From Methylophilus sp. DW102 (lineage in GTDB: Bacteria; Pseudomonadota; Gammaproteobacteria; Burkholderiales; Methylophilaceae), in contig NZ_AP029023.1 of the NCBI RefSeq assembly GCF_037076555.1, positions 1,302,001 through 1,366,000 on the forward strand: DNA of 64,000 nucleotides, in the 5' to 3' direction. Below the pieces are notes generated by a model that was not told the origin of the DNA, ran no database searches, and saw nothing but the letters and a program-made list of their open reading frames with translations. Below are positions 16,583-25,640 of the stretch, in pieces (within the stretch, counting starts at the first letter, position 1; every line of letters starts with the position of its first letter). A program made the position numbers and the translations under genes.

Positions 16583-18271
16583 ATGGCATCAATTGTAAGC
16601 TCAACGGGCTCATCAGGGTTACCTATTGACTCTCTTGTCAGTGCCATGATGACGTCTGCCCAGCAGCCGATTACCCAGATCAAGACGCAAGTCTCTACTT
16701 ACAATGCCAAACTCTCTGCGTACGGTACGTTGAAAAGTGGATTGAGTACCTTCCAAACAGCTTTGGATGGTCTGTCTAGTGCCGGCAAGTTTAATGCGCA
16801 ATCCGTGACGCTCACCGATTCAAACAGTATCAGCGCGACTGCAAATGGTAGCGCTACCAATGGCAACCACAGCATTTCGGTGAGCCAGCTGGCGACTTCA
16901 CAACGTATTACCACGTCTGCTTATAGCGATGCCAGTACCACTTTTGGTACCGGGAGCCTGAAGATTTCCTTTGGTACTTATACCCCAGCCAACGGTAGTA
17001 CGGCAGCTTCTTTTACTGCGAATAGCAGCAAAAATGCGATTACGGTCAATATCGACAGTAGCAACAATACCCTGTCCGGTATCCGTGATGCCATTAACGC
17101 ACAAAATGCTTCTGTCACGGCTTCTATTGTCAATGACGGTACTGGTAACCGCCTGGTGATCACTTCCATGGACACTGGTGCAGCCAATAGTCTGAAGATT
17201 GATGTCACGGATAACGATGGCAACAATACCGACGGTAGCGGCTTGTCCACCTTTGCTTATGACCCGACCGCCTCCAGCGGCAGTGGTAAAAACTTAAGTG
17301 AGCTTCAGGCTGCACAAAATGCGTTATTGACTGTTGATGGGTTGAGCATCAGTAAGGCGAGTAACACCATTACTGATGTGATTGAGGGCGTGACCTTAAA
17401 CCTGAAGGCGGTCACCAGCACGCCTAACGCAATGACGATTGCGACGGACAATAGCGCGATTAAAAGTTCTGTACAGAGCTTTGTCGATGCCTACAACAAA
17501 CTGAATACCAGTCTGCGTAGCCTGACAAAGTTCGTTGATGGCGGATCTTCTGCCAATGGCCCTTTGCTGGGTGACTCGGTGGCCCGTGACGTGTCAGTGA
17601 AACTCGGATTAATGATGTCCCGCATCTCTCCTACGGCCAGTACCTACCGTACCTTGAGTGACATTGGCGTCACCGTGGGCGATGGCGGAGTCATGACGCT
17701 GGACGATACCAAGTTTCAGAAAGCGATGGCGAATAGCCCTTCCGATGTGGCGAAAATCTTTTCGCCTTCGGCAAGCAGTACCGACCCATTGGTCAGCTTC
17801 GTCAGCAGTGGGGATAAAACAGTTTCTGGCACCTATGCCGTCAATATCTCGCAAGCGGGGAGCAGCTCACAAGATGTGGCTGGTACCCTGAATGGTGTGA
17901 ATGCGATTGGCAGTGGTAATACCCTGACCGGCGCATTTGGTGAGAATAGTGCAGGTTTGAAACTCAGTATTTTAGGCGCTGCGACTGGAGACCGTGGCAC
18001 GGTGACTTTCAACCGCGGCCTAATCGGGGAGTTTAGTAGCATGCTTGATAGCTGGCTGGACTCCGATGCTGCGTTGGCTACCAGGACAGACGGTTTGCAG
18101 TCGTCTATTAAATCATTGAATAAAAAAGCCGATGACTTGAGCGCCAAGCTGCCAAGCCTTGAAGCAAGTTATCGTGCCCAGTACGCAAAATTGGATGCAT
18201 TACTCAGCAGCATGCAAAACCAGAGCACTGCGTTGACACAACAACTGAATACAATCAGCAATAATAGCTAA
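16583..18271 (+). CDS. fliD: Flagellar filament cap protein FliD (HAP2)
   Basis: A 562-residue protein with the FliD N-terminal domain (GLPIDSLVSAMMTSAQQPI), a serine- and threonine-rich middle and the FliD C-terminal coiled-coil region ending in LDALLSSMQNQSTALTQQL. It is exported and forms the pentameric or hexameric cap under which flagellin polymerises. It is followed 24 bases later by its partner chaperone genes fliS and fliT. The long threonine/serine-rich middle could be a glycosylation target, but that is only a composition remark. Confidence 0.95.
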   Translation: MASIVSSTGSSGLPIDSLVSAMMTSAQQPITQIKTQVSTYNAKLSAYGTLKSGLSTFQTALDGLSSAGKFNAQSVTLTDSNSISATANGSATNGNHSISVSQLATSQRITTSAYSDASTTFGTGSLKISFGTYTPANGSTAASFTANSSKNAITVNIDSSNNTLSGIRDAINAQNASVTASIVNDGTGNRLVITSMDTGAANSLKIDVTDNDGNNTDGSGLSTFAYDPTASSGSGKNLSELQAAQNALLTVDGLSISKASNTITDVIEGVTLNLKAVTSTPNAMTIATDNSAIKSSVQSFVDAYNKLNTSLRSLTKFVDGGSSANGPLLGDSVARDVSVKLGLMMSRISPTASTYRTLSDIGVTVGDGGVMTLDDTKFQKAMANSPSDVAKIFSPSASSTDPLVSFVSSGDKTVSGTYAVNISQAGSSSQDVAGTLNGVNAIGSGNTLTGAFGENSAGLKLSILGAATGDRGTVTFNRGLIGEFSSMLDSWLDSDAALATRTDGLQSSIKSLNKKADDLSAKLPSLEASYRAQYAKLDALLSSMQNQSTALTQQLNTISNNS

Positions 18272-18295
18272 TCGCGGAATATTATCAGGAGAATC

Positions 18296-18784
18296 ATGAT
18301 GTTTGGATCGAAACAATCTGGCATTAATGCCTACGCCAAAGTAGGTTTGGAAACCGGCGTCGTGGATGCCAGTCCGCTCAAGCTGACGATCATGCTTTAC
18401 GAAGGCGCTGTAACTGCCTGCATCCGCGCGCAACAAGCGATTCAAAAGCAGGATATTCCGCAAAAAGGTGAATATATCTCCAAAGCCATTTCCATCATTG
18501 AAAGCGGTTTGCGTACCAGCTTGAACAAACGTGCAGGGGGCGAGGTTGCCCTCAATCTGGACCAGCTGTATGAATACATGATCCGTACACTCATGCAAGC
18601 GAGCCTGCGTCAGGACAGTACTAAAGTTTATGAAGTTCAGCAGTTGCTCATGGAGTTGAAAGGCGCCTGGGAAACGCTGGAAAAATCGGGGATGAGCCGC
18701 CTTGCACAACAGAATGCCTTGGAAAACTCGGCGATCGCAGAAAAAGCACAGGCGTATCAACATTTGGCCATGGCCGGGGCCTGA
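18296..18784 (+). CDS. fliS: Flagellin export chaperone FliS
   Basis: A 162-residue helical protein with the FliS pattern: INAYAKVGLETGVVDASPLKL, LTIMLYEGAV, a KGEYISKAISIIESGLRTSL helix and LDQLYEYMIRTL. FliS binds the disordered C-terminus of flagellin in the cytoplasm and delivers it to FlhA. AGGAG precedes the start (ATG 18296 or 18299). At 162 residues it is longer than the roughly 130-residue enteric FliS, with an extended C-terminal helix. Confidence 0.93.
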   Translation: MMFGSKQSGINAYAKVGLETGVVDASPLKLTIMLYEGAVTACIRAQQAIQKQDIPQKGEYISKAISIIESGLRTSLNKRAGGEVALNLDQLYEYMIRTLMQASLRQDSTKVYEVQQLLMELKGAWETLEKSGMSRLAQQNALENSAIAEKAQAYQHLAMAGA

Positions 18785-18785
18785 T

Positions 18786-19118
18786 ATGTCCAAGGCGCTG
18801 ATTAATACTTATGAGTCTGCTGCCAAAATCATGGCGCAGATGCTGCTTGCCGCTCAGCAAAATGCCTGGGAAAAAGTGACAGAGCTGGAGCAGTCTTACA
18901 TGCTCAAGATCGAAGTGATCAAAGCGCTGGAACAAACCTTGCGTTTACAATCCGAGCAACTGACACAGGCGCAGCACTTGCGCAAACAGGAGTTGGTGCA
19001 GAAAATTTTGGCCGATGATGGCGAGATCCGTAATTTGCTGTATCCCGTCATGCATCGTATTACCGATATGATTTTTGATGCGCAGCTACATGCACGCACC
19101 CCACCGGATGTGATTTAG
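18786..19118 (+). CDS. fliT: FliT-like flagellar chaperone
   Basis: ATG 18786, one base after the fliS stop, was chosen over the longer frame that begins inside fliS. The 110-residue product is almost entirely helical (KALINTYESAAKIMAQML, WEKVTELEQSYMLKI), as in FliT, the FliD chaperone and, in enterics, FlhDC antagonist. Assignment rests on size, helical pattern and position after fliS. The next gene starts directly after its stop. Confidence 0.75.
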   Translation: MSKALINTYESAAKIMAQMLLAAQQNAWEKVTELEQSYMLKIEVIKALEQTLRLQSEQLTQAQHLRKQELVQKILADDGEIRNLLYPVMHRITDMIFDAQLHARTPPDVI

Positions 19119-20255
19119 ATGATTCCTATCCCGCAAGTCCTCTCACAACGTTTCATTACCAGTGAAACTGAGAACTTGCGTGCGGTCACTTCCATCATGC
19201 CGGTGGAAGGTACCCAGGCCGAAGCTCCTTTATGGGAGCGCATGCGTCCAGGCATGCAGTTTATCGGACTGATTTTGCAAAAAGACAACGCTCAAAAAGG
19301 CGCAGGCAATGCCGACCTGGCTGCTTTTAAAGTGCAAATCCAGTTACCCAACCAGCCACCCATGGTGGTGCAGATGCAATTACCCGCTTACTTGTCGCAA
19401 CAGCAAACACTGAACATGCAGTTTATGGGGCTGGCACAAGGCCAGGGCAAAGACGCCGAGGGCTATCCGCAAGTGCGCTGGGGTGTGCAGTCTTCCGCGG
19501 CGGGCACGTCACGGCTGTCGACAGCTGGGTTGCTGGCAGAGACGCCACATGCAGACAACCCCGCTACTATGCAAAGTCTGGTACAGCATGCGGCCGGGCA
19601 ATCGAGTCTGGTCGAGTTAAGCTCTCCCGCCAGAAACCTACAGCGCTGGCTGGATGCCAGCCCGTTTCAGTCGCAATCTGCCGTCTTGCAGGCACAAACC
19701 GTGGTCAGCAACAGCCCGCAAAAGCCGCAAGTGCTGGCGCAAGATCTCAAGCATGCGCTGGATAGCTCGGGCTTGTTCTATGAGTCTCACCTGAAAGAGG
19801 CGACGCTGGGCACCCGGCCCTGGCATCAACTACTGCAAGAGCCGCAAAACAAACCTCACTTTGTACCGCCGGAGATGGTGTCGCAACAGTTACAGGTGCT
19901 GGAACAACAGCGTGTGATTTGGCATGGTGAAGTCTGGCCTGGCCAGATGATGGAGTGGCAGGTCAGTGAGCGCAAAAATTCCCAGCAGTCTAGCGAAGAC
20001 CCGACCTTAAACAGTTTGTTTAGCAATTTGAAGTTGCAGCTGCCAAGGCTGGGCGAGGTGGCTGTAAGAATCACGCTGGCTAACGGGCGCTTTAGTGTCC
20101 GTGTGCAGCCCACGGATGCAGCGAGCCTCAAGGAAATGCAATCTGGCCGCAGTACGCTGGCCATGAATCTGCAAGCTTCCGGCGTGAAGCTGGATTCCTT
20201 GCAAATCGTGCGTGAAGAAATCGCGCAGCACAGACCGCAATATGCAGCAGGATAA
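19119..20255 (+). CDS. FliK-like flagellar hook-length control family protein
   Basis: A 378-residue protein with a variable glutamine-rich body and a C-terminal FliK/Flg_hook-like domain: LGEVAVRITLANGRFSVRVQP, then LKEMQSGRSTLAMNLQASGVKLDSLQI. A canonical fliK is at 28305, so this is a second member of the family. It directly abuts fliT and overlaps the FlhB-tail gene. FliK binds the FlhB C-terminal domain to switch export specificity; having a FliK-like and an FlhB-tail-like gene side by side suggests they work together. The precise role is not established here. Confidence 0.7.
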   Translation: MIPIPQVLSQRFITSETENLRAVTSIMPVEGTQAEAPLWERMRPGMQFIGLILQKDNAQKGAGNADLAAFKVQIQLPNQPPMVVQMQLPAYLSQQQTLNMQFMGLAQGQGKDAEGYPQVRWGVQSSAAGTSRLSTAGLLAETPHADNPATMQSLVQHAAGQSSLVELSSPARNLQRWLDASPFQSQSAVLQAQTVVSNSPQKPQVLAQDLKHALDSSGLFYESHLKEATLGTRPWHQLLQEPQNKPHFVPPEMVSQQLQVLEQQRVIWHGEVWPGQMMEWQVSERKNSQQSSEDPTLNSLFSNLKLQLPRLGEVAVRITLANGRFSVRVQPTDAASLKEMQSGRSTLAMNLQASGVKLDSLQIVREEIAQHRPQYAAG

Positions 20256-20520
20256 GCCTTATACCCAATCTGCCGTGGCCCTGGCTTACGAAGCCGGGGA
20301 TTTGGCGCCACGCGTGGTGGCCAAAGGCAATGGTCTGCTCGCACAACGCATCATTGCCCTGGCGCAAGAACACGAAGTCTATGTGCATGAGTCACAAGCC
20401 ATGCTCAACCTGCTCATGCAGGTCGAACTCGATGCCCATATTCCCCCACAGCTGTACCAGGCGATTGCTGAAATTCTGGCCTGGTTATACAAGCTGGAAC
20501 AAGGGCAGGCCGACCATTAA
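20242..20520 (+). CDS. FlhB C-terminal-domain-like protein (FhlB type)
   Basis: The start at ATG 20242 overlaps the preceding gene by 14 bases. The 92-residue product resembles only the cytoplasmic tail of FlhB: AVALAYEAGDLAPRVVAKGNGLLAQRIIALAQEHEVYVHE, a stretch matching the part of FlhB after its autocleavage site, without membrane helices. Such stand-alone FhlB/YlqH proteins occur in several flagellated bacteria, where they may partly replace the FlhB tail. Full-length flhB is not in this window. Confidence 0.8.
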   Translation: MQQDKPYTQSAVALAYEAGDLAPRVVAKGNGLLAQRIIALAQEHEVYVHESQAMLNLLMQVELDAHIPPQLYQAIAEILAWLYKLEQGQADH

Positions 20521-20527
20521 ACTGGCC

Positions 20528-20548
20528 AGTCTCAGATAGAGACTTTGT
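20528..20548. terminator. Weak hairpin between convergent genes
   Basis: AGTCTC (20528-20533) pairs with GAGACT (20539-20544), loop of 5, followed by TTTG. It is a weak candidate for termination between the FhlB-like gene and the minus-strand TPR glycosyltransferase. Confidence 0.3.
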
Positions 20549-20593
20549 CGCAGTAACATTGCCGCATCTTGTTTTGCCAGAGAGTTACTGCGT

Positions 20594-22189
20594 CTACGAT
20601 TTTTCTGCAATCACTTCTGCCAGCGCCTGTTTGACGTCTGTAATGACACTTGTCCAATGATGGTGTTGGGCTCTGAACAGTCTGGCCGAGGGGTACCACG
20701 GACTGTCTTCGCGTGCGAGCAGCCAGCGGAAGTCTGGTGGGTCAGGTAACAATATCCATACCGGTTTGTGCATGGCGCCAGCCAGATGTGCGACTGAAGT
20801 ATCCACTGAAATAATCAGATCCATGCGTGCGATGAGCGCAGCGGTATCGCTAAAATCCTCTAGTTCGGCCTGGTGCTGCGTGAGTTGTGGTAGCCCGCTT
20901 AACGCAGCCTGGTCAGTATCGCGAACTTCTTTTTGCAGGCTATGAAAACTCGCATCCAGTGCCAGCAACGGCGCCAGCTGCGCTAGCGGAATACTGCGGT
21001 AACGATCTTTCTGATGCGTGGTGGATCCTGACCAGACCAGGCCTACCCGTAATCTGTTCTGACTAGTCATCTGCAGACGGCTTACCTTGTCAGGCGCGGC
21101 AAACAGGTAAGGGGTGTGCTGAGGCAGATTGCCGAGTTCTGTCTTGAAGACATATGGCAAGCTCATGAGCGAACAATGGTAATCATAGTCCTGATACGCG
21201 GTGCCTGCAGCAATCAGTAAATAGTCTGGCCCCAGTGAGCGCAACAAGGGAATCAGGCTCGCTTGCACTTCAATAATCACCTGTGCGCCCAAGGTGGCGA
21301 CCAGTTTGGCGTAGCGTATAAACTGGATGGTATCGCCCAGCCCCTGTTCGGCGTAAAGCAAGATACGCTTACCTTGCAGGGATTGTTCGCCGGTCCACAT
21401 CGGTTGCACACAGACCGCACGGCGTCCCCTGGGCAAATGTGGCGCATGTTTGCCACTTTCGTACATGGCCCAGCCTTGCGCATAATCGCCGGTGAGTAAC
21501 TGAAATAACGCCAGATTCCAGTGCAAGGTCGGGTTGTGTGGTTCCAGTGTCAGTGCCTGACGATAACAGTCGCTGGCCATGTCAATGTCTAGCATATCCA
21601 GATACAGGTTGGCCAGATTAAGATAAAACAACGCGTTCTGCTGATCGGCTAGCGGGATTTGCTGGTAGCTGGCCAAGGCCTCATGATGGCGGCCAAGCAC
21701 GTGTAAGATGCTGCCTCGGCACAATAAGGCCGGTGCCAGCGTGGGTGCATAGCCGACCAGTTGGTCTGCACTGAGCAAGGCTTCTTCATAGCGGCCGAGC
21801 CGACTCAGGATCAGGCTTTTGCTGTGTAAGGCGGCAACGCAAGCCGGGTTTAACTGTAAAGCAAATTCATGATGGGCGAGCGAAAACTCAAATTGCTCTA
21901 ATTCAAACAGCAAGTTGCCGCATTCGATAAGTGTGGGTTCATGCTCAGGCGCAAGATGCAGGGCCTGGTTAAAACAGTGCAGGGCCTGCGGGGCGTTTTT
22001 TTGCTGCTTGAACAGCATTCCCTTTTGAAACCAGGCTTGAACACCCGCGGGGTTGCTGGCTAACACGCCGTCAGGTGACTCGTGGCTGGCGGTGCTACCT
22101 GATGGCCGCAATACTGGCGTGCCATTCAGTCGCATCAGCGGGGCAGAGGGGGTGTCTTGTATCAAGCCAGCCACATGTTGAGCCTGCAT
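20594..22189 (-). CDS. TPR protein with GT9-like glycosyltransferase domain
   Basis: A 531-residue protein. Residues about 45-250 are consecutive TPR repeats (AWFQKGMLFKQQ, ALHCFNQALHLAPEHEPT, ASCYRQ-type helices). Residues about 275-525 resemble glycosyltransferase family 9: RILLYAEQGLGDTIQFIRY, LRVGLVWSGS and a DLIISVDTSVAHLAGAM nucleotide-sugar site. This architecture resembles TPR glycosyltransferases found in flagellar clusters. It follows fliE by 64 bases on the same strand, so it is probably co-transcribed with a basal body gene, and it may glycosylate flagellin or another flagellar part (inference). It is unrelated in detail to the TPR protein at 1081. Confidence 0.8.
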   Translation of the reverse strand: MQAQHVAGLIQDTPSAPLMRLNGTPVLRPSGSTASHESPDGVLASNPAGVQAWFQKGMLFKQQKNAPQALHCFNQALHLAPEHEPTLIECGNLLFELEQFEFSLAHHEFALQLNPACVAALHSKSLILSRLGRYEEALLSADQLVGYAPTLAPALLCRGSILHVLGRHHEALASYQQIPLADQQNALFYLNLANLYLDMLDIDMASDCYRQALTLEPHNPTLHWNLALFQLLTGDYAQGWAMYESGKHAPHLPRGRRAVCVQPMWTGEQSLQGKRILLYAEQGLGDTIQFIRYAKLVATLGAQVIIEVQASLIPLLRSLGPDYLLIAAGTAYQDYDYHCSLMSLPYVFKTELGNLPQHTPYLFAAPDKVSRLQMTSQNRLRVGLVWSGSTTHQKDRYRSIPLAQLAPLLALDASFHSLQKEVRDTDQAALSGLPQLTQHQAELEDFSDTAALIARMDLIISVDTSVAHLAGAMHKPVWILLPDPPDFRWLLAREDSPWYPSARLFRAQHHHWTSVITDVKQALAEVIAEKS

Positions 22190-22253
22190 TGTTCTTTTCT
22201 CACTGTTAAAACGGACTGATGGTCTGGCCCAGTCGCCAGCTGGCTAGTTAAGC

Positions 22254-22619
22254 CTAGACTTGCATATTCATCATGTCCTGATAGGCGGTGACCAGTTTGT
22301 TGCGGACTTGTACTGTGGCCTGAAAGGCGATATTCGCTTTTTGCCCGGAGATCATGACATCAGACAGGCTGACGTTGTCATTTCCCATGGCAAAATCCTT
22401 GCCCATTTGTTCGGCCTGCAATTGCATATTGTTGACCTGGTCCAGAGAGGATTTCAGCGCATCACTAAAGCTCACTTGTGTCGTCGGGCTTGCCTGGGGC
22501 GGCTTGGCGACAGGATTGGCAATAGCACTGTTGCCCAGACCTTCTGGTTTTTGAGCCGCCGCCCGTAATTGCGCCAGCATGGAGGAGATGCGTTGTGCAT
22601 CAATACCGCCTGCGTTCAT
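22254..22619 (-). CDS. fliE: Flagellar hook-basal body protein FliE
   Basis: A 121-residue protein with the FliE signature: SFSDALKSSLDQVNNMQLQ, DNVSLSDVMISGQKANIAFQA and VRNKLVTAYQDMMNMQV at the C-terminus. FliE joins the MS ring to the proximal rod. It reads away from fliF, as in enteric bacteria. An AAAGGAGA site precedes the start. Confidence 0.95.
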   Translation of the reverse strand: MNAGGIDAQRISSMLAQLRAAAQKPEGLGNSAIANPVAKPPQASPTTQVSFSDALKSSLDQVNNMQLQAEQMGKDFAMGNDNVSLSDVMISGQKANIAFQATVQVRNKLVTAYQDMMNMQV

Positions 22620-22895
22620 AGGTGTCTCCTTTCATCCTGTACTCGTTTCGTGGGGGAGGCCATCACCTCTTATCTCATGGTGAGCACTGTAACATTGCGC
22701 CAGCTGGACTGCTTTGCAAAATAGGCAACATTAATCCGTCTTATTTGCTGATTTGAATAGGCAGGGTCAGCGCATAATGTGATCCATGTGAAAGTGTCCT
22801 GACAGGATATTGAAGTTCAAAAGAGGTGGCAGCATGACCGGCAATCAACAGGCCGGGAGGCAGGTCACTGCAAGTAGGTAATATTGGAGGTTCAG
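22620..22895. promoter_or_regulatory. Divergent fliE/fliF intergenic region
   Basis: 276 bases between divergent early flagellar genes, so promoters for both directions should lie here. I could not find a sigma-28 match or a properly spaced sigma-54 GG-N10-GC pair. GGAGG at 22886-22890 is the fliF ribosome binding site. Confidence 0.4.
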
Positions 22896-24617
22896 ATGGC
22901 TGCTGATGCTGCCTTATTAACAACAAGCAATGAGTCTGGCGGAGCGTCCAACATGTTTGGGCAGCTCGGACAAAAGTTAATGCTGGTCGCCGGGATTGCT
23001 GCCGTGGTTGCGGTGATGGTGGTGTTCTGGCTGTGGAGCCAGAAGCCGGATTACCGGGTGTTGTTCTCCAACTTTGCTGACAAGGATGGCGGTGCCATCG
23101 TCGCCGAGTTGGATAAATTGAATATCCCTTATCAATTTGCCGATGGTGGGGGTGCCATTCTGGTGCCTGCTGACATGGTGCATCAGGCACGTTTGAAACT
23201 GGCGGCACAAGGTCTGCCCAAAGGCGGCAACATCGGCTTTGAACTGCTGGAAAACCAGAAATTTGGCGTGTCGCAGTTTGTTGAGCAGGTGAACTTTCAA
23301 CGCGGCCTTGAGGGCGAGCTGGAACGCAGTATCCAGTCTATCTCTGCTGTGCAGGCTGCTCGTATCCATCTGGCGATTCCCAAGCCCAGCGTGTTTGTGC
23401 GCGAGCAACAATACCCAACCGCTTCTGTGCTGCTCAATCTGCACAATGGCCGCCGGTTAGACGCGCAACAAGTGGGTGCCGTCGTGCATCTGGTGGCAAG
23501 CAGTGTGCCTAACCTCTCAGCCGATCATGTCACCGTGGTCGATCAAAACGGCAATTTGCTGTCTGACAACGCCAATAAGCTCAAGCAAAGTGGCCTAGAC
23601 CCAGAGCAGATGGCCTACGTGGAGAATATGCAAAACAGCATTGCTCGCCGTGTAGAATCCATTATTACGCCGATTGTTGGTGCAAAAAATGTGCATGCCG
23701 AAACCAGCGCCGAGATTGACTTCTCGATGACAGAACAGGCCAACGAATCCTACAAACCCAACACCAAGCCGGATGACATGGCGATTCGCAGTGCGCAAAG
23801 CCATGAGACGCAAAATACCGGCGCCAACAACGGCGCGGTGCCTGGTGCTTTGTCTAACCAGCCGCCTGCAGATGCGACTGCTCCGATTAATGCGCCTGGT
23901 GCGCAGGGTCAAGGGGAAAATGATGCGCCTGCTGCTGCCCCAACCCCACCACAAAATACGCAAAAAGATACCACCACTAACTACGAGCTGGACAAGACTG
24001 TGAGCTATATCCAGCAGGCCAAGGGCGGCATCAAGCGCCTGCATGTGGCGGTGGTGGTCAATCACATCCCAGTCGTGGATAGCACCGGTAAAACGACTTA
24101 CCGTGCACTGACAGCAGCCGAGAAGCAGCAGGTAAGCGACCTGGCAATGCAGGCCATGGGCTACAACAAAGAGCGTGGCGATACTATCTCTGTGGTGAAT
24201 ACCCCGTTTGTGGCCGAAGCACAGGAAAAACTGGTTGAGCCACCGCTGTGGAAGGACCCTGTCATGATTGAGTATGGTAAAGATGCCTTGCGCTTCCTGG
24301 CTGGCGTGGTGGTGTTGATGATGATTTATAAAAAATTGCTCAAGCCGATGGCCACCAAACTGACTGGCGCGGATAAAAAACAACTGGCTGTGACTGCGGC
24401 ACAAAACGCGGCAGCAGGCGGTGAAGCGGTTGCCGGCGCGGCAGGCAGTGCAGCTGAAGGTGAAGATGCACTGGTCACCTTGAGTGGCGATCCTCCTGCG
24501 TTAACGGGCGATGATGGCCGTATGGATCAAACCTTGCTGGCCGTGAAGCAGGTGGCCAAAGAAAACCCACGCATGGTCGCGAATGTGGTTTCCAGCTGGG
24601 CGACTGCGGAGAAATAA
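22896..24617 (+). CDS. fliF: Flagellar MS-ring protein FliF
   Basis: ATG 22896 was chosen because GGAGG precedes it by five bases; the upstream TTG overlaps that site. The 573-residue protein has an N-terminal membrane helix (about 28-48, LMLVAGIAAVVAVMVVFW), the YscJ/FliF ring-building motifs (YRVLFSNFADKDGGAIVAEL; FVEQVNFQRGLEGELERSI), a long alanine- and proline-rich periplasmic linker (about 310-365) and a second helix (FLAGVVVLMMIY), then a cytoplasmic tail that binds FliG. It is first in the fliFGHIJKLMNOPQR run. Confidence 0.96.
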   Translation: MAADAALLTTSNESGGASNMFGQLGQKLMLVAGIAAVVAVMVVFWLWSQKPDYRVLFSNFADKDGGAIVAELDKLNIPYQFADGGGAILVPADMVHQARLKLAAQGLPKGGNIGFELLENQKFGVSQFVEQVNFQRGLEGELERSIQSISAVQAARIHLAIPKPSVFVREQQYPTASVLLNLHNGRRLDAQQVGAVVHLVASSVPNLSADHVTVVDQNGNLLSDNANKLKQSGLDPEQMAYVENMQNSIARRVESIITPIVGAKNVHAETSAEIDFSMTEQANESYKPNTKPDDMAIRSAQSHETQNTGANNGAVPGALSNQPPADATAPINAPGAQGQGENDAPAAAPTPPQNTQKDTTTNYELDKTVSYIQQAKGGIKRLHVAVVVNHIPVVDSTGKTTYRALTAAEKQQVSDLAMQAMGYNKERGDTISVVNTPFVAEAQEKLVEPPLWKDPVMIEYGKDALRFLAGVVVLMMIYKKLLKPMATKLTGADKKQLAVTAAQNAAAGGEAVAGAAGSAAEGEDALVTLSGDPPALTGDDGRMDQTLLAVKQVAKENPRMVANVVSSWATAEK

Positions 24618-24620
24618 ACC

Positions 24621-25616
24621 ATGACTGAAGGCTTGACTAAAAGCGCGATTTTGATGCTTGCCCTCGGTGAAGACGAAGCGGCGGAGGTGATGAAGTATTT
24701 GTCACCCAAAGAGGTACAGCGGCTGGGCATTGTCATGGCCTCAATGAAGCCGGTGCCACGTGAAGAGGTAACTGCAGTGCTGGAGTCCTTTATGGTCGAC
24801 TTTGCCGGCAGCAGTGACTTCGGTCTGGATTCGGACGCCTATATCCGCTCGGTTCTGATCAAAGCTTTTGGCGATGACAAAGCCTCCAATCTGTTAAGCC
24901 GGATTCCGCAATCGCAAGATGCCGCGGGTATTGAAAGCCTGAAGTGGATGGATGCCTTCAGCGTGTCCGAGTTTATCAAGAATGAGCATCCACAGATTAT
25001 CGCGACCATCTTGTCACATCTGGAGGCAGACCAGGCCGCAGAAATTCTGGGGCATTTTACTGACCGTTTACGTCAGGATGTGATTTTGCGGATTGCCACG
25101 CTCGACAGCATTAAACCGGCCGCGCTCAAAGAGCTCAATGAAGGCATGATGAAAATGCTGTCAGGCAATGAAAACCTGAAGCGTCAGCCGATAGGTGGCG
25201 TAAAAACCGCGGCTGAAATCATGAACTACCTGAGTGGCGACAACGAGGCCAAATTGATGGAAGGCCTCAAAAGCTATGATGACAATATGGCGCAGGAGAT
25301 CATGGACCAGATGTTTGTGTTTGACAATATTCTGGAAATTGACGACAAAGGCATTCAAACGCTGCTGCGTGAGGTGCAATCTGATATGTTGATTGTGGCT
25401 TTGAAGGGAACCTCTGATGAAATGAAAGAGAAGTTCCTGCGCAATATGTCTTCGCGTGCAGCCGATATGATGCGTGAAGACATGGAAAGCCGTGGTCCGG
25501 TCAAGCTGTCTGAGGTTGAAGCACAGCAAAAACAAATTCTGCAAATTGTGCGCAGGCTGGCCGATGAAGGCCAGATCATGCTGGCTGCCAAAGGCGATGG
25601 CGAGCAATATGTTTAA
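24621..25616 (+). CDS. fliG: Flagellar motor switch protein FliG
   Basis: A 331-residue protein with all three FliG domains: N-terminal KSAILMLALGEDEAAEVMKYL, middle EHPQIIATILSHLEADQAAEIL and C-terminal FDNILEIDDKGIQTLLREV, the last carrying charged residues that meet MotA (VALKGTSDEMKEKFLRNMS). It starts three bases after fliF and forms the rotor switch with FliM and FliN. Confidence 0.97.
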   Translation: MTEGLTKSAILMLALGEDEAAEVMKYLSPKEVQRLGIVMASMKPVPREEVTAVLESFMVDFAGSSDFGLDSDAYIRSVLIKAFGDDKASNLLSRIPQSQDAAGIESLKWMDAFSVSEFIKNEHPQIIATILSHLEADQAAEILGHFTDRLRQDVILRIATLDSIKPAALKELNEGMMKMLSGNENLKRQPIGGVKTAAEIMNYLSGDNEAKLMEGLKSYDDNMAQEIMDQMFVFDNILEIDDKGIQTLLREVQSDMLIVALKGTSDEMKEKFLRNMSSRAADMMREDMESRGPVKLSEVEAQQKQILQIVRRLADEGQIMLAAKGDGEQYV

Positions 25617-25640
25617 ATCCAGTCAGTGTAAGGAAGCATA

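Noticed and set aside
22620..22895. Sigma-54 promoters in the fliE/fliF and flgA/flgB gaps
   Set aside because: TGG- and TTGCA-like pieces exist but none has the required GG-N10-GC spacing.
23595..24404. 269-codon minus-strand frame inside fliF
   Set aside because: Antisense to a well-supported fliF; low-complexity histidine- and arginine-rich translation.
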